From NCBI GenBank assembly GCA_029747015.1, contig JAKOGI010000007.1, positions 1,818,001 to 1,882,000 on the forward strand: a stretch of 64,000 nucleotides of DNA, written 5' to 3'. Below the pieces are notes generated by a model that saw only the letters and a program-made list of their open reading frames with translations, was not told the DNA's origin and did not search any database. Positions 46,470-59,552 of this stretch are shown piece by piece (positions within the stretch are counted from its first letter, which is position 1; the number at the start of each line of letters is the position of its first letter). This DNA is from Carnegiea gigantea. Its lineage: Eukaryota > Streptophyta > Magnoliopsida > Caryophyllales > Cactaceae. A program made the position numbers and the translations under genes.

Positions 46470-49140
46470 AGGATTCAATACCACACAAAAAGATGCCGAG
46501 AAAAAAAAGAGTCAAGACAAAGAGGGGGGGGGGGGGCAGCAATTGTTGACATAATGGAGGAAAATCGGTTACTTGCAAGACCACACCATGGGATAAAGTA
46601 TGGGTCATATTCTCTAAATCATTCAAATTACAACTCTAGTTATAAAAAAGTTAATTAATTAATTAATGAAGAAGGGGAATCATAATTAGTTGGGTGATCA
46701 TGATCATAATGTTCCTGCCCATTGCCAGGTATTTGGATAGCAATCAATTTTCCAAGTTGCCCCTCTTAACTTTTTCCTCACGAAAATTATGCTGATATTT
46801 CGATGCCTAGTTTACTTTAATCATCCACCCACTTCATTTTTTCTAGCCTGATGACTCTATATGAACCAAGTGACATTAGATTGTCATTTTAAAAGAGTGG
46901 TTGATAATGACTACTTGTTTTTATCTTATAATTTTGTAATTGATTGTTTATCTGAGTCTTAAAGTGAATTTTGGAGCTTATTTTAAATTTTAGAAGTTGT
47001 TCTTTTTAACTTCGTATAAGTAATTTAACTTATCAATGTTAATGCATGCTAATGAGCGTTAAACAATGTTGATAAGTCTTGATCAATGGTAGAGACTGTT
47101 GATCAATGCTGAAATTATAACTACGAGATATGATAGTTGCAAATTGATGTTGATGAATACTTAACGCTGGTAATGAGTACTTATGACAAATTGAAAAGAA
47201 CATACCTTTAACACAAGTTTTAGAGTTTCCCCATAATAACAATCCTTTTTTGTATATAAACTAGACTATATAATTTTTTCCAAAGCTTATGTTTTCATTA
47301 CAAGTTTTAGAGTACAAATATCCTCCGCAAAATTAAGATTGATTTATGACTTCTAAGGCTCTTTATAAATGTTTAGCATAACAAATAGAGTAGATTATGT
47401 TATCTCAAAAAAAAAAATAATTGAACTATCAAAGCCCACTTTGTGAAACAAATGCTCTATTATCAAATGAAAATTGTGATCTATATAAAATCTACATTAG
47501 ATGAAAAATCTTGTTTGGGGGGGGGGGGAATTTGTTATCCTCCGTCTTAAAAAAAAGGAGAAAACTTGTTACATTTATAAATAAACAAAGAAATTGCTGC
47601 AAATTGTCTTTGAGAGAAAGTGAAAAAAGGGTAGTGGATAATCATATCAAGTTTTTTAATTTAAAAAAAAAAAGTCACTTTGTGAGGTTTCTTGAGGAAT
47701 TATATGGCTTGGAGCCTCGCAGACACTGAATGATTGGCCTCTAGAGTAGCCACGTAAGCACAATCAGCAGGTGAACAATTTACGTAATAAGGTAAATAAG
47801 ATTAATTTATGTAATAAGGTAAATAAGAATTTATTATTAATTATAGGTATGATGAATAGTGGGATAACTTATTTAGAGAATACTTAAGGTTGGCTTCGAT
47901 CAATTTATTAATGGCCCGTTCTAATAATTCGATAGTTTTGTGCTTCTTGTCAATTTCTATGCCATATTAATTTATACGATAAATTTGGTAAAGATCGTAA
48001 CCAATTATTGATATAGAGAATAATTATTGAGACATAGAATGATTATTATGCAAAGGTACTTTGTGAAACTCACTTCACTTAAAGATTAGGTTAAAAAAAA
48101 TTTCAGTTCCGATCAGATTTAACTAATTAATTTACACAAAAAATTCAAACCAACTTTTTAGTTGTCTATGACATGGCTAGTTTTTTTCATCGTTAGGTTA
48201 GTTGGTCCTATAACTTATACAAACATGACCCATTGGGCCATTTCTCATCCTTAATCCTAGTTAATTAGAAATTTTTTGGTAAAAAAATTTCTACAACTAG
48301 TTATTGGTATTTGATTATTGGTTAATTGATTGGGCTTAGGCTACTTCATAAAAAAGACAAATTTTAATCATATATTTTTACAGTGCATAACACTCGTACT
48401 TAGATCTTATTTAACAAGTAAGTGTTAAATCACTTGAGCTAAAGTATATGAAACCCGATAATATTTAGAGTTTTTAGCTATTGCTTTACATATTATAAGA
48501 CTACAATTAGTCAAGTACACAAAAAGTGAGATCCAAGATCATGATATTTAATTTCTAATAATTAATTAGTTCTACAATGTTTAATCTAACAAGAGAATTA
48601 AAGGTTATATAACAATTATTATTGATTTATTAGAGGCCTTAGTTTCTCATTTTACACCAAAACAATGACTATTTTTCGTGCAAGATTTTAACTTTCTTTA
48701 ATACAAAAATTACACCAAAAAACTACTTTTATATCAGATGTTATATTTTTTTGAATAAAAATAATTGCCATAATCAACATACACAAAATTTATACTGAAA
48801 GTTACTAACATCGACTTCGAAGATTTCACCAAGTGAATTCTCAATAATAGACCCCTTCTTTCAGAATTTTTTTTTTTTTTCAAAGTTCATTACTCGGCAA
48901 AGAAAATACGTTGACACATTCTTTCAGTTGGGCCAACTGACATGAAAATTTAACACAATTACGACACGCTTAAGCACCATGAACACTTGCCCACGACATT
49001 ATTTCATCGAATTTTCCAGGAAAAATGATAAATCCCCTTAAGAAATATAAAAACAAAAGGGAAAAAAGAAAAAGAAAAATTTTTAAAAAGGGGCCTATTG
49101 GCTATAAGTTGCACTCGTACACTAGCCCCATGCCTTCGTA
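46470..49140. other. Intergenic, AT-rich
   Basis: No gene is seen. It contains G runs at 46524-46536 and 47517-47528 and otherwise simple AT-rich sequence. Confidence 0.5.
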
Positions 49141-49154
49141 AGTTGACATCTCTC

Positions 49155-49262
49155 GTCTAGAGAGAGAAAGAGAGAGGGGATAGAGAGAGAGACAGCGGAG
49201 GGAAGAAGGGAGGGGGAGAGGGTTGGAGGAGGAGGAGGAGAGGGGGGTTGGAGGTGGAGCTA
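49155..49262 (+). promoter_or_regulatory. GA-rich tract at the presumed start of transcription of the 176-aa gene
   Basis: About 100 bases of agagag/gaggag repeats lie 830 bp before the ATG. GAGA tracts at plant promoters bind BASIC PENTACYSTEINE proteins; function here is inferred. The region 49265-50090 is probably leader, with or without an intron. Confidence 0.45.
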
Positions 49263-50091
49263 TTTTCTTCAAGTAGGGTTTGTCATTTTGAACTCATTTT
49301 ACTGCTTTTGTTTTACTGATTGAATAAAATTCTTCAAAATCTATCATAAATTTTCGGTTTTTCCGGTGTTGTTCACCGTTTGATGCTGCTCAGATTTCTG
49401 GGTTTCTCCGATTTTGGACTGATCTTCATTAGAATTACCCAATTTCTCATTCTTTGATTGAAAGCAAAATTCTTGATTTAGGGCTCTCCGTTATTTCATT
49501 GATATTCGAGTGTGAGACATTTTCCTTCGCCTTTTCTAAATCGGGCAACTTCTGCTTTTGGGTTTCTCTTCTGTTTTGTAAATGATTGCTTTGGTGACTG
49601 GTGTTGCTATAATTAGAAAAATTCCAGTTTCTTATTAGGGAGAAAATCGGAAAAAAAGGAGAGCCAACGTTGTGAAAATTGGTTTCTTGTCTTGAGTTGT
49701 TGCTTCAGCTGTGAATTATTGTGTTTCACAGTTTCTCGGGGTCAAAATCATATCTTTTTGGACTTTGGGCTGCTGCTTTTCCCCCCAATTATGCCGTTCC
49801 TTGTTCCAATTAATGGAGTGATTATTTCAAACTTTTAATATTTTGGGGCTTCTTTGATGTTCTGCTCTTCAACTGTGTGCAATTGTGGGTGAAAGCTGTA
49901 AGATTTGAAAGGTTAAAGTTGAAGGGGATATTTGTTCACCATATTCTTTGACAATTTGGCTTTGGGGGTTATAGATTGAAAGAAAGAGCTTATCTTCCAT
50001 AAATTTCTTGCCCTTTTGGGATACCCAGTTCACAAGATCTGCCCTTTTTATCTGGGTGTTGTTTCTTTGAGGCAAACTGCATACATTTAAG

Positions 50092-53000
50092 ATGGAGTTT
50101 CCTAGGTTCCAGTGGTGGGCTTTACCCTTGTGGGGTGGGAAAGACAAGGAGAGAGAGAATGTCTCCGATGAGTCTTCCTCAAACCCCTTAATATCTGATT
50201 ATGGTTATGGGTTTGGGATAAGGGAGCCTGACACTGTGAAATTCCCAGTGAGAGGGGCAAGAGTAACCTCATCTTCTCCAAGGAAGATTAAGAAGAAATG
50301 GCATAGTAGGGAAGAGAGGAGGATTGATAGGGAGCATGATATTGTCGTGGTTCCAACTGATGGGGTGTGCTTATCTGGGTCTGGGTCCGAGTCCGAGGAT
50401 TCAGATTGGTCCATTGGATGGTTGGAGCCCCATGGCCCTGATTTCTTGAGTGATGATGAGACTGATGATAGTTTTGCTGTCCTGGTTCCTTGTTACAGAA
50501 GAGGGCCAATTGAAGGGGCTAATAGCCACGTTTTGAATGCCATCAAGGGCCTTGCAAATGAGCACTTCAATGGTAAAAATCTCTTATATTAAATATTGTC
50601 ATCCACATCTTAGCATTTTGTAGTCTTTACTGCCTGGTAATTTCTTATTTGTTGTGAAGTATAGGCCGTCAGTGTGTTTGATCAAAGGGTCTGATTGGAG
50701 AGATTGTGCATTTGTTTAATAAAGCTGTGTCTACGTGATCTTTTTAGCACATGAGGCATGAGCTTTTTGTGCTGAATTATTGGTTCTGTTTGGTTTGCAT
50801 GATTTTTGTTTAATATAGTGTTTTAAGTACTAACCCTAGGGTGTTTAATTGATTGGCTGGGTTATTTTATCAACTGTCATGAAGACAATTTTGGCAAAAT
50901 GTCCTTTGTTTGTGATCTTTGCTTAAATTTTGATTTTTGTATGCTCTTTGTGGTTGTGATAGCGTATGGGACAGTCTTTCTTGCTGTTGAATGCATAATG
51001 TGGACACCTTGTTGCTTATCCCTTCTGGAGTCCATATGCAAGGAGCCTTATCATAATACAATTGTGTCCTCTGGAACTCTTGCGGTGCTTATTGCAAATT
51101 AGTAGGGCCATTACTTTCCTCATGGGGTCCATGTATGATATTCGTAGATTCACGTTAGGTTTTGATGTGAGTGCTACTTGGTCACTTGGTGTTGAGACAT
51201 AAGCTCACACAATATTTCTTGATCCCCCCCCCCCCAATCCCAAAAAAGGGTATCTTGATCCTATGGTTTCTTGGTGGGACCTGATTGTTGAAAATGATCA
51301 TTTACCTTTTGCCTTAATTTTAGGGACTCGGTGTGATAATGAGATCATCTAACCCAGCTGGGCAATGAATTGAGAACACTTCACAAAATAAACCTATAGA
51401 AACAAAAGTTTGGAGCGTAGTTCCTTTCAAACTAACATTAGAAGGGTGATAATATGATAACTTACTGAGTAAAATATGGCATTTTGTTATGTGATGCAAG
51501 CACCCTGATGATGCAGTCACCGTGATGTATTTAATGTTTTCCATTTTAGGGATGGCAAGCTTAACAATTTCAGGAATAGAAGGATGAGTAAAATGACTTA
51601 GTATCCTGCCAGCACTTTCTCCTGGAAAGAGTCTCACCACTAGACCACAGAACACATCAAATATTCATGTTCAGCAAGGCGGGCTGAGAAAAAAAGGGGC
51701 CCGGGGGGGGGGGGGAAGAGGAAGCAATCCGCTGGGAATGAAAATGTATATATTTCTGTTCTCCATTAAATCAGTAAGCTCACTTGTGGTTGTTCTTAAA
51801 TTTCATGCCTTGATTTTTTTCACCCCCCAGATGCTTATGTTTCTTATGTTTTGAACTTGTCCTATGGCTTAGGATTCTTGCATACAAACCTCTTCTTTTC
51901 TTCCCCACTTCTCTTTGACTGCAAGTAATTAGAAGGAAGCAAAATTGTCACAGCTTTATTGCTGATGGTGATGACATAACAGGGTTGTGCTGGCACACGC
52001 AGAGTTTCTCTAGCTGTAGCATATTGCATCATTAGATAGCTAGGGAATTTGAATTGCTATTTTGCTGAGTGGAGGTATGTGTTAGTTCATATATTGTCAC
52101 TCTTTTAAGCATATGACTGTTTGGTGTCGATGCCGATTGATAATTACCATTCTGCATTTGATGACTGTTGGCCTGAATCCTATTCATGTAATTGTGTAGA
52201 CTGGGTTTTGTGGACTGACTATTTGAACTTAAGACTTTATTGTGGACTGATATTTGAGTCTTTGTTGTTTGGCTATGGGATAAGTATTGGTTGTGGGTAG
52301 GCCATCCTTAATTCCTTAGGGGTTATGCTTTTGTATGCTTGTCATCTGATTTGAGTTGTCCCCTTGCCATTTTGTCCTATGTGTTTTACAGCTGGAGCAT
52401 AGATAGGTTTGGTTCAAATGATGATTCGAAGTAACATGGGTGCATGCTATCCTCCCACCCCCCCTCTCAAAAAAAGATTTTTATTAGGAATTGGGCGATC
52501 TTAACGAAGGATACACCCTTAGGTTAGAGAACCACAATATCGGAAAAATCTGTGTGCCACTGGAGAGGACAACGCTTCAAGACAAATGTCCTAAGTAGGT
52601 AGCTTTGCAACTAAACACTTGCCCGACCCATGGGTGAGCAGCACAACTTTGTAAAATCAGACGATATAGCACTGAGCACTTTGGCCCACGGGATCATGCC
52701 CTGATGCTCATATACGTTGGCGTATGACTCTATGGGTCTCGCCAAGATGGGAGTTCACGCATTAATCACCTGAGATATTGTACTTTTGAATTGCAGTGGA
52801 CAAGGGAAAAGATTGAATTAGTACCATTTTAAACCTAGCGAGTAAGATGTCTATCGAGTTATTGATTAGATTGCCCATCATTTCTCCTGTGGAAACAAGA
52901 AGTGGTGATCTCGTGGGGTGGTCATGAGCCATCTGTAGCTAAACTACTGAGCACGACAGTGAATCATGTATACTGAAGGCTAAAAACCAACTCATTTCTC

Positions 53001-53208
53001 ATCTGTTGTCCAGTGAAACTAACCTTTAACTACATTACATTTATGCATTTGGATCCATTGGTGGATGCGGACTAAAGGCTGTGTTACGAGTTATTCTTTC
53101 ATCATCTGTTTCGAAGCTTTTGCTGATTTCTTGTATGGTATGTGATTGATCTTTGCAGATGGGCAGAACCTTACGGAACAGTGGCTTTCTTCACTGCACA
53201 ACTTCTGA
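50092..53208 (+). CDS. Conserved plant protein of unknown function, 2 exons, 176 aa
   Basis: Exons 50092-50572 and 53159-53208; the split codon is G|AT and the intron (2586 bp) is GT-AG. The protein starts MEFPRFQWWALPLWGGKDKE, then carries YGYGFGIREPDTVKFPVRG, a basic patch (RKIKKKWHSREERRIDRE), the acidic-serine stretch SGSGSESEDSDWSIGWLEP, DDETDDSFAVLVPCYRR and the C-terminus EQWLSSLHNF. I recognise this layout from conserved plant proteins that have no assigned function. No membrane segment or catalytic motif is visible; the basic and acidic patches suggest a nuclear or cytosolic adaptor, but that is a guess. The last exon adds only 16 residues. Without splicing, exon 1 would read four more codons into the intron and stop. 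Confidence 0.85.
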
Positions 53209-54480
53209 AGCCCTGCTGTTCGCAAAATGCTACATGTGACATTTGATGATAAGCTTCTGGGGATTGAACTTCAAAGGTCCAAAACTATTCTGATACTACA
53301 TATATGAAAAGCCTAAGAAAAAAGGATAAAAGGCGAAGCGGAAGGATGAAGAGAAATTGGGCTACTAATCACATTGTCAAATGGTGAACATATGAACTAT
53401 TTTGCTGCTGAAAATGGGCTTGATTGAACATTGTGAGAAGTTACGGTCTTTGTAAATACAACTCTGACTGTACATATTTTTGTAATATAGCTGGCGCTGT
53501 CGGAGTTTCTTCCAATTCTGAACGAGTTAATATTTCGGGTTTTCATGTCACTGTGCATATTGACAGTATCACCTCCCAATGCTGATGTAAATTACTAAGT
53601 TAATGCATGTTACAATTGTGACTTTCAGCATGTCGTTGTTAGTTAATACTTCTTATATTTCAGAATTAGTGGCTACATTTTGATCTACCCACTCTTTACA
53701 CTTTGTTCAGGTGGCATTTATACTGGGTGGTGTTACCATCAATGTTTAGGAACCGGCAACGTAAATGGGTCCTACTGGAACTGTTGTCACCGGCCGATCC
53801 GGTTCTTGTGACACTGTTTACCATTAATTACATTCACACATGCAGTACTGTAAATTCGTAGCTTGTCCAGATTTTGGGCCGGATTTCCAGCCCATCAGAG
53901 ATTTATAATGGTGTGATGGCACATGGCTGAGGTGAGTCAACTTTTCACAAAGTGCCAGCTCATACATGAAGCATTTGGCATCAACCCCAAAAAAAAAAAA
54001 AAAAAAAATCAGCTTTCATTTTAGTTAGTCTTTTCTTAAGAAAAAATAAAGATGATTAAAAGTGAAGGAGCCAACTCATCCACGTCATGCTCATTAAAGA
54101 CACCCGAAGGATTTGATTAACCTCAATTCATTGCTTATTTTTTGCTTTCTTCTTGTTATAAAGGGGCTAGTTTTGATTCCAAGCGTTGTGATATGAGAAG
54201 CAACTGTAGTATCAGTTAGTTTAACTAATAGTATTTTAGAGCTATTATTCAAGATTTGAATTGAATGTAAACATAAATCGGTTTTTATATTACAATTATA
54301 CATACGAGGTAGATAGAGAGGGAGAGGATGAGTACTTGAAATTCGGGGGCTTGTGGAGTGACAAGTCTACTGTGACAATTGATTAAATTTTACAGTGAAA
54401 GGTACTTAATGACATGATTGTCAGTTAGAATTGACTTTTATATAGAGAGAATAGGAGTACAGTTAAACTGTAAAATAAAA

Positions 54481-54545
<65 letters not shown>

Positions 54546-55015
54546 GATTATCATATGCACCAAGGGTACAACAATTAAACAAAATTCATCGATCAAAACA
54601 ACAAAACTTAAGAAACGAGGACAGATGCTTGCATACACCAAAATCGGAGCTAGCATTGCACTATTAGAATCCCGCTAGAAACCTAGAACAACCTCAAGCA
54701 GATAGACAGTACATATGCCCACTATAGATGTACTTTCATTAGTTTCGTACTTATACTGTGAGCAACGAGGACTCGGGGTGGTGGTCTGGAAAAGCCAGCC
54801 GTGACCAACGAGGACTCGGAGTGGTGGCCTGGGAAAACCAGCCGTGACCAACGTGGCCATGACCAACGAGGACGTTGGCCCTTAAAGGGGGTCGAATGTC
54901 ATGGGCTGGACCAATTGCAAGGTATGGGACTTGTCCCACATCGGTTGTATGAGCAACTGATGGGGGGTTTATAGATCAAATAGGCTCTCTCACCTAATAT
55001 GCTAGTCTTTTGAGA
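53209..55015. other. 3' flank and intergenic region
   Basis: 53209 to about 53560 probably holds the 3' UTR of the 176-aa gene. A poly(A) tract is at about 53990-54008. No gene is visible up to the NET2 leader; repeats are listed separately. Confidence 0.4.
54483..54543. repeat. (TA)n microsatellite, about 30 units
   Basis: Uninterrupted ta dinucleotides over about 60 bases. Confidence 0.95.
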
Positions 55016-55020
55016 TGAGT
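54760..55020 (+). repeat. LTR-like fragment with internal duplications
   Basis: Two copies of a roughly 43-bp block (caacgaggactcgg..tggtggyctgg.aaarccagccgtgac) at 54763 and 54806, with a third partial copy at 54866. They are followed by gtcccacatcggttg, a tttatag box and ggctctctcacctaatatgc, a wording found in LTRs of small plant retrotransposons. No partner LTR was found. Confidence 0.4.
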
Positions 55021-55423
55021 TCTTCTGTTTGGTCTGTAACAGTCTCTTTGGGATATTGGATTTGGATTTGGACTATAATGGTCTCTTTGAATGGAAATTT
55101 GGTAACCAAAAAAATCTTTGTTTCTAACCCCTTTGGCTTTTGCAAAAAGAGAGAATTCTTAATAAACAGGCTACTCCAGCATGGTCGGCCAATTGAAATG
55201 TATACTGCGTGGACAAGGTCGGCAGCTAGGATTATTCCCTTTTGAATCCTTTCTGTATACGTTTTCCCTTTTCCTGTATTAAAGGTAATGTGATAGTATT
55301 TAAGTACACCACAACTACTTTGGTCCCACCCATGATTTTGCCTTCCTCATCTAAGGAAAAATTCTGACCTATGCATATATATCTGTGTACATTACTCCCT
55401 ATGTTTTCTCGTTCAGACTTTAT

Positions 55424-55465
55424 TCTCTCTCTCTCTCTCTCTAAATCTCTGTCCCTCTCTCTCTT
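55424..55465 (+). promoter_or_regulatory. CT-rich leader of the NET2-type gene
   Basis: Two (CT)n runs, 55426-55442 and 55454-55464, about 230 bp before the ATG; a TATA-like gcatatatatc lies at about 55373-55383. This arrangement fits a transcription start near 55410. Confidence 0.4.
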
Positions 55466-55687
55466 AATAAGTGCAGTGTTCTGTGTCTTTGATGGTTTCC
55501 ACGTTCTGCTCATGATGTGCAGAATGTGAGGAATTAAGAGAGAGAGTCATTGGGAAGAAGTTAGAAAGATAGACAAACTTGTTGACTTCAAGCTATGTTA
55601 TTAGAGAGAAAATCATAACTGGAAAGAGTTCTTGCATAGTTTGGTGGTGGAAGCAGGTTAGAGAAGGAATCACGAATTGGACGGAGA

Positions 55688-58600
55688 ATGTTGCAAAGGG
55701 CAGCAAGCAATGCGTATTCCTGGTGGTGGGCAAGCCACATTCGGACCAAACAATCCAAATGGCTCGAACAAAACCTTCATGGTATGTCTGTTCATCATGC
55801 TTCTTTTCATCATCTCAAAGTATTGATCGAGTTTCGAGTTCGATTGCATGCATAAACAATGGTTAGATTTGATGGGATTACTAGCAATTTTCTCCTGCAT
55901 TGTTCTGGAGTAATAAAGAGGATGAAAATTGGGTTAAAAATTGCTGATCTTGAGATGATCATAATACAGAATTTGAGTATTCTAAGATCATGCTTGTAAA
56001 TAGGACTCATGCTGGGTTATTTTTTCTGATGTCGCTGTTGTGTTTATATACATGACCTAGATTTTAAAACATGGTTATATTACATGGACTCCGTTTTAAA
56101 TTAAAATCTTCATATTCTACCCCCTACATTTATTGGAAGAAAAAATCTGACATGAGATGAGGCTACTGTTTGATGTACTGTTGGGTTATGAAAATTTCTG
56201 AATGAAAATCATGACAGATAGTTTGTCTACGAGTTGAATAATGTTCAAGACAATTTTGTTTTGTGGCCGTGATGCAGATATGGGGGAGAAGGTGGAAGCT
56301 GTGCTTAGACTGATTGAAGAAGATGGAGATTCTTTCATCAAAAGAGCAGAAATGTACTACAAAAAGAGGCCAGAATTTATAAGCTTTGTTGAAGAGTCAT
56401 ACCGAGCTTATCGATCTTTGGCAGAAAGGTATGATCTCTTATCAAAAGAGCTCCAGAATGCCAACAGCACACTTGCATCTGCATTTCCAGATCAGTTTCA
56501 GTATCATATTGATGATGATGATGAAGATGAAGATGGTCCACCCAAATTGCCTAATAAGCTTCTCGATAAGCCACCCAACCCGAACATCCCTAAAGCTCCT
56601 GCAAAGTTTCCCACGAAAAGCATCAAGGCATACATAGCATTGACTGCGAAGCCTAAAAAGGCTGGTAATAAGGGCACATCTAAACCGGCTTCTAATGCTC
56701 AGAAATCCGGTCTTACCATATCTAAGGCTGTGGAAGAGGTTGACAAGTTGCAGAAGCGAATTCTAGCACTTCAGACTGAGAAGGAGTTTGCGAAAAACTC
56801 TTATGAAAGCGGGTGTGCTAAGTACTGGCAGATCGAGGACGAGATAGCAGGAATACAAGAGAAGATCTCGAAGCTGCAAGATGAATTTGAGATAAACCAG
56901 GTCATCAAAGATGATGAAGCTCGGACTTTGATGGTCGAAACAGCTGTGAAATCGTGCCAGGAGATGTTGGCTCAGCTGCAGGAGAAGCAGGAGAAAGCTG
57001 CTGAAGAAGCAAACGCTGAGCGACAGAGGATTAAGGCTGCTCGACAGAAGCTAATGTTTCTTAAAGGTGAGGTTCTCGGCACTGATCAGGGTAATCTAGC
57101 TGAAACTTCTGAAGGAGGAGATTTGTTCAAGGATGAGAACAACTGGGCTAGCTTTGATGCTGAGTTAGATGGTTTGAATGAATCCAAGGGGTTGGAGATG
57201 CTTCGAGAAAAGATTAAAGAACATTTTGATGTGGGTGCAACTGCATCGCTTACTGTCACACAAATGGCTGAAAAGGTTGATGAGCTTGTGAATAAAGTGA
57301 TTGATTTGGAGACTGCAGTTTCGTCTCAGACCTCTCTGATACAGAGGTTAAGGTCAGAGACCGATGATCTCCAATCGCAGCTCAAAAGCCTTGAAGATGA
57401 CAAGGCAAACCTGATTGATGGGAAGAACACGTTGAACGGCAAGCTGAGGGAAATGGAGAATAAGTTGAAAGAGCTTCAGGATCTAAACCGCAGTTTTGAG
57501 AACCAAAATACTAGCCTGGAAACGCATTTTTCTGAAGCGCGCTTTAATATTGATTCCATCTCGGAAAAACTGCATAACATAAGGCCAGACGAAGAAGTTG
57601 AGGAATCACGTCATGTCCAAGAAACCGAAGGCCTCGCAGCAATGGATGTGAAACTGAAAGTGGTACAGGATATGAAGGGCAGTGATACGAGTTCCCTAGT
57701 TATTTCTCAGGATAGAGAGAAAGATGAGAAACCTGTTCAGCAGGAACAACCAATCACAAAAGAACATAAGCCAAGCACTCTGGATGTTGACCAACCAGCA
57801 GAATGTCCAAGGGAACATCAGCCAAGCACATTTGATGCTGAACAACCACAAGAACATTCAGAGGAACACAAGCCGAGCACCTTTGATGTTGCCCAACAAG
57901 AAAAGCCTCCAAGCGAGCATATGCCGAGCACCCATGAATTTGGCCAATTGGATGAGCATCGAAAGGAACATCAGCCAAGCACCTTTACTTTTGATGTAGT
58001 GCAACCACAAGAGCATCGTAAGAAATATGAGTGGAGCACCTTTGATGTTGAACCTCCAAGGGAAAATAAGCCAAGCACCCTTGATGTTGCCCAACTGGAT
58101 GAGCATCCAGAGGAACACTACCCAAGCACCTTTGATGCTGCATACCCACAAGAAAATCTGCTGGAACATAAGCCAACCACCCTCATTGATCAACAAATAG
58201 AACCTCCAACGGAACTTACGCCCAGCATTGTTGATATGACACAACTAGTAGAATATCCTGGCAAGGAAGATATGGAACTGGTCATTTCCGATGAAACTCA
58301 ACAATGGGAGCCTGCAGTAGCTTCTATTAGATCCCAAGAAACTCAAGAGACGAAAACTAAGAGCATGGTAAGAGAGAACCTAAATGCTCCTTCATCTGCA
58401 AAACCACAGGAACAGACAAGAAAAGACGAGGATGAGCCAGATTGGCAGCAGTTATTCATGAACGGGTTGGAAGGGAAGGAGAAAATTCTATTAGCAGAAT
58501 ATACTTCTACTCTCCGGAGCTACAAAGAAGCCAAGAAGAAACTTGTTGAAATAGAGAACAAAACTCAAGCGGACTTGTCTGAGATCGCAGGACAGCTTCA

Positions 58601-59552
58601 GGAATTGAGAAATTGTAATGCCAAGAAGGATGAGGAGATCTGGTCTTTGCAACAGAAACTGTACATTCTGCAGAAAATGTTGGATGAATGTAGGAGCTCA
58701 AATGATTTGAAAGATATGGGGCCTCCTAAAGAAACGGCAGAACCGTCACTTCCCCTAGAAGACGATGAGGATATGCAAGTCATAGCCCAAGCAGAAGAAA
58801 TTTCACCACTTGAGCAAAAGCTACGGGCAGATATAGATGAAATTCTAGAGGAGAACTTGGATTTCTGGATGAGGTTCAGTGCTTCATTCAGTCAAGTTCA
58901 GAAATTTCAGACAGAAGTTGAAGATCTTCATGCAGAGATAGCAAAGCTAGAGAAGGACCACGAAAAGAAAGAAGGGAGCGGCCATGGCAGTAGCAATGGA
59001 AAAAGTCGTGCATCTATGAAATCAGATATCAAGCCATTATACAAGCACCTAAGAGAGATACAAACCGAGCTAACTGTATGGTTGGAGCAGAGCGAAAGGC
59101 TGAGAGATGAGCTTCAGGGCAGATTTTCACAGTTATGCAACATTCAAGAAGAAATAAAACAGGCTCTGAATGATGGTGCAGAAGACGATGAAATGAAGTT
59201 CACTAGTTATCAAGCAGCAAAGTTCCAAGGGGAGGTAGCAAACATGCAACAAGAAAATAATAAGGTTGCTGATGAACTGCAAGCGGGTATGGAGCATGTA
59301 ACCGGTCTCCAACTTGAAGTGGAGCGTACGTTAACCAGGTTGAATGAGCAGCTAGGACTAGGCGTGAAAAGCCAAGGTGAAGATCAAGCAAAATCCAGAA
59401 GTGTAAAAGTGCCATTAAGATCATTTATATTCGGGGACAAACCACAGAAGAAAAAGCCATCGATATTTTCATTCGTGCACCAAATGAAGCATCGAAGACA
59501 CCAACATTTAAAGAGTGAAAAGCCGCAACGCTCTTCTTCAACACTTCCTTGA
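55688..59552 (+). CDS. NET2: NETWORKED 2-type actin-binding protein (NAB/KIP1-like), 2 exons, 1122 aa
   Basis: Exons 55688-55781 and 56278-59552, joined through codon G|AT with GT-AG intron borders. Exon 1 begins MLQRAASNAYSWWWASHIRT, the diagnostic start of the NAB actin-binding domain, which runs to about residue 85 (VEAVLRLIEEDGDSFIKRAE, SYRAYRSLAERYDLLS). NET proteins tie actin filaments to membranes; the NET2 clade acts in pollen and pollen tubes at the plasma membrane. After the domain come an acidic DDDDEDED stretch, a Pro/Lys-rich linker, long coiled coils (about 185-475), a ten-fold 17-residue repeat (about 527-692) and further coiled coils ending in a basic tail (KPQKKKPSIFSFVHQMKHRR). 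The start was moved from an in-frame internal ATG in exon 2 to 55688, because only this restores the whole NAB domain. Convergent with the gene at 60038. Confidence 0.95.

Noticed and set aside
52440..52800. Possible repeat with poly(C)/A tract in the intron of the 176-aa gene
   Set aside because: No box motifs, termini or duplication could be fixed by eye, so it is not called as an element.
54418..54678. 86-residue frame containing a Tyr-Ile repeat
   Set aside because: It is the (TA)n microsatellite read as protein.
55579..55866. 95-residue frame across NET2 exon 1
   Set aside because: It uses a different frame from the NAB domain, which starts at 55688; the frame reads through the splice donor.
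56241..56277. Upstream part of the long NET2 open frame in exon 2
   Set aside because: It is intron sequence before the acceptor at 56276-56277; using it would drop the first 31 residues of the NAB domain.
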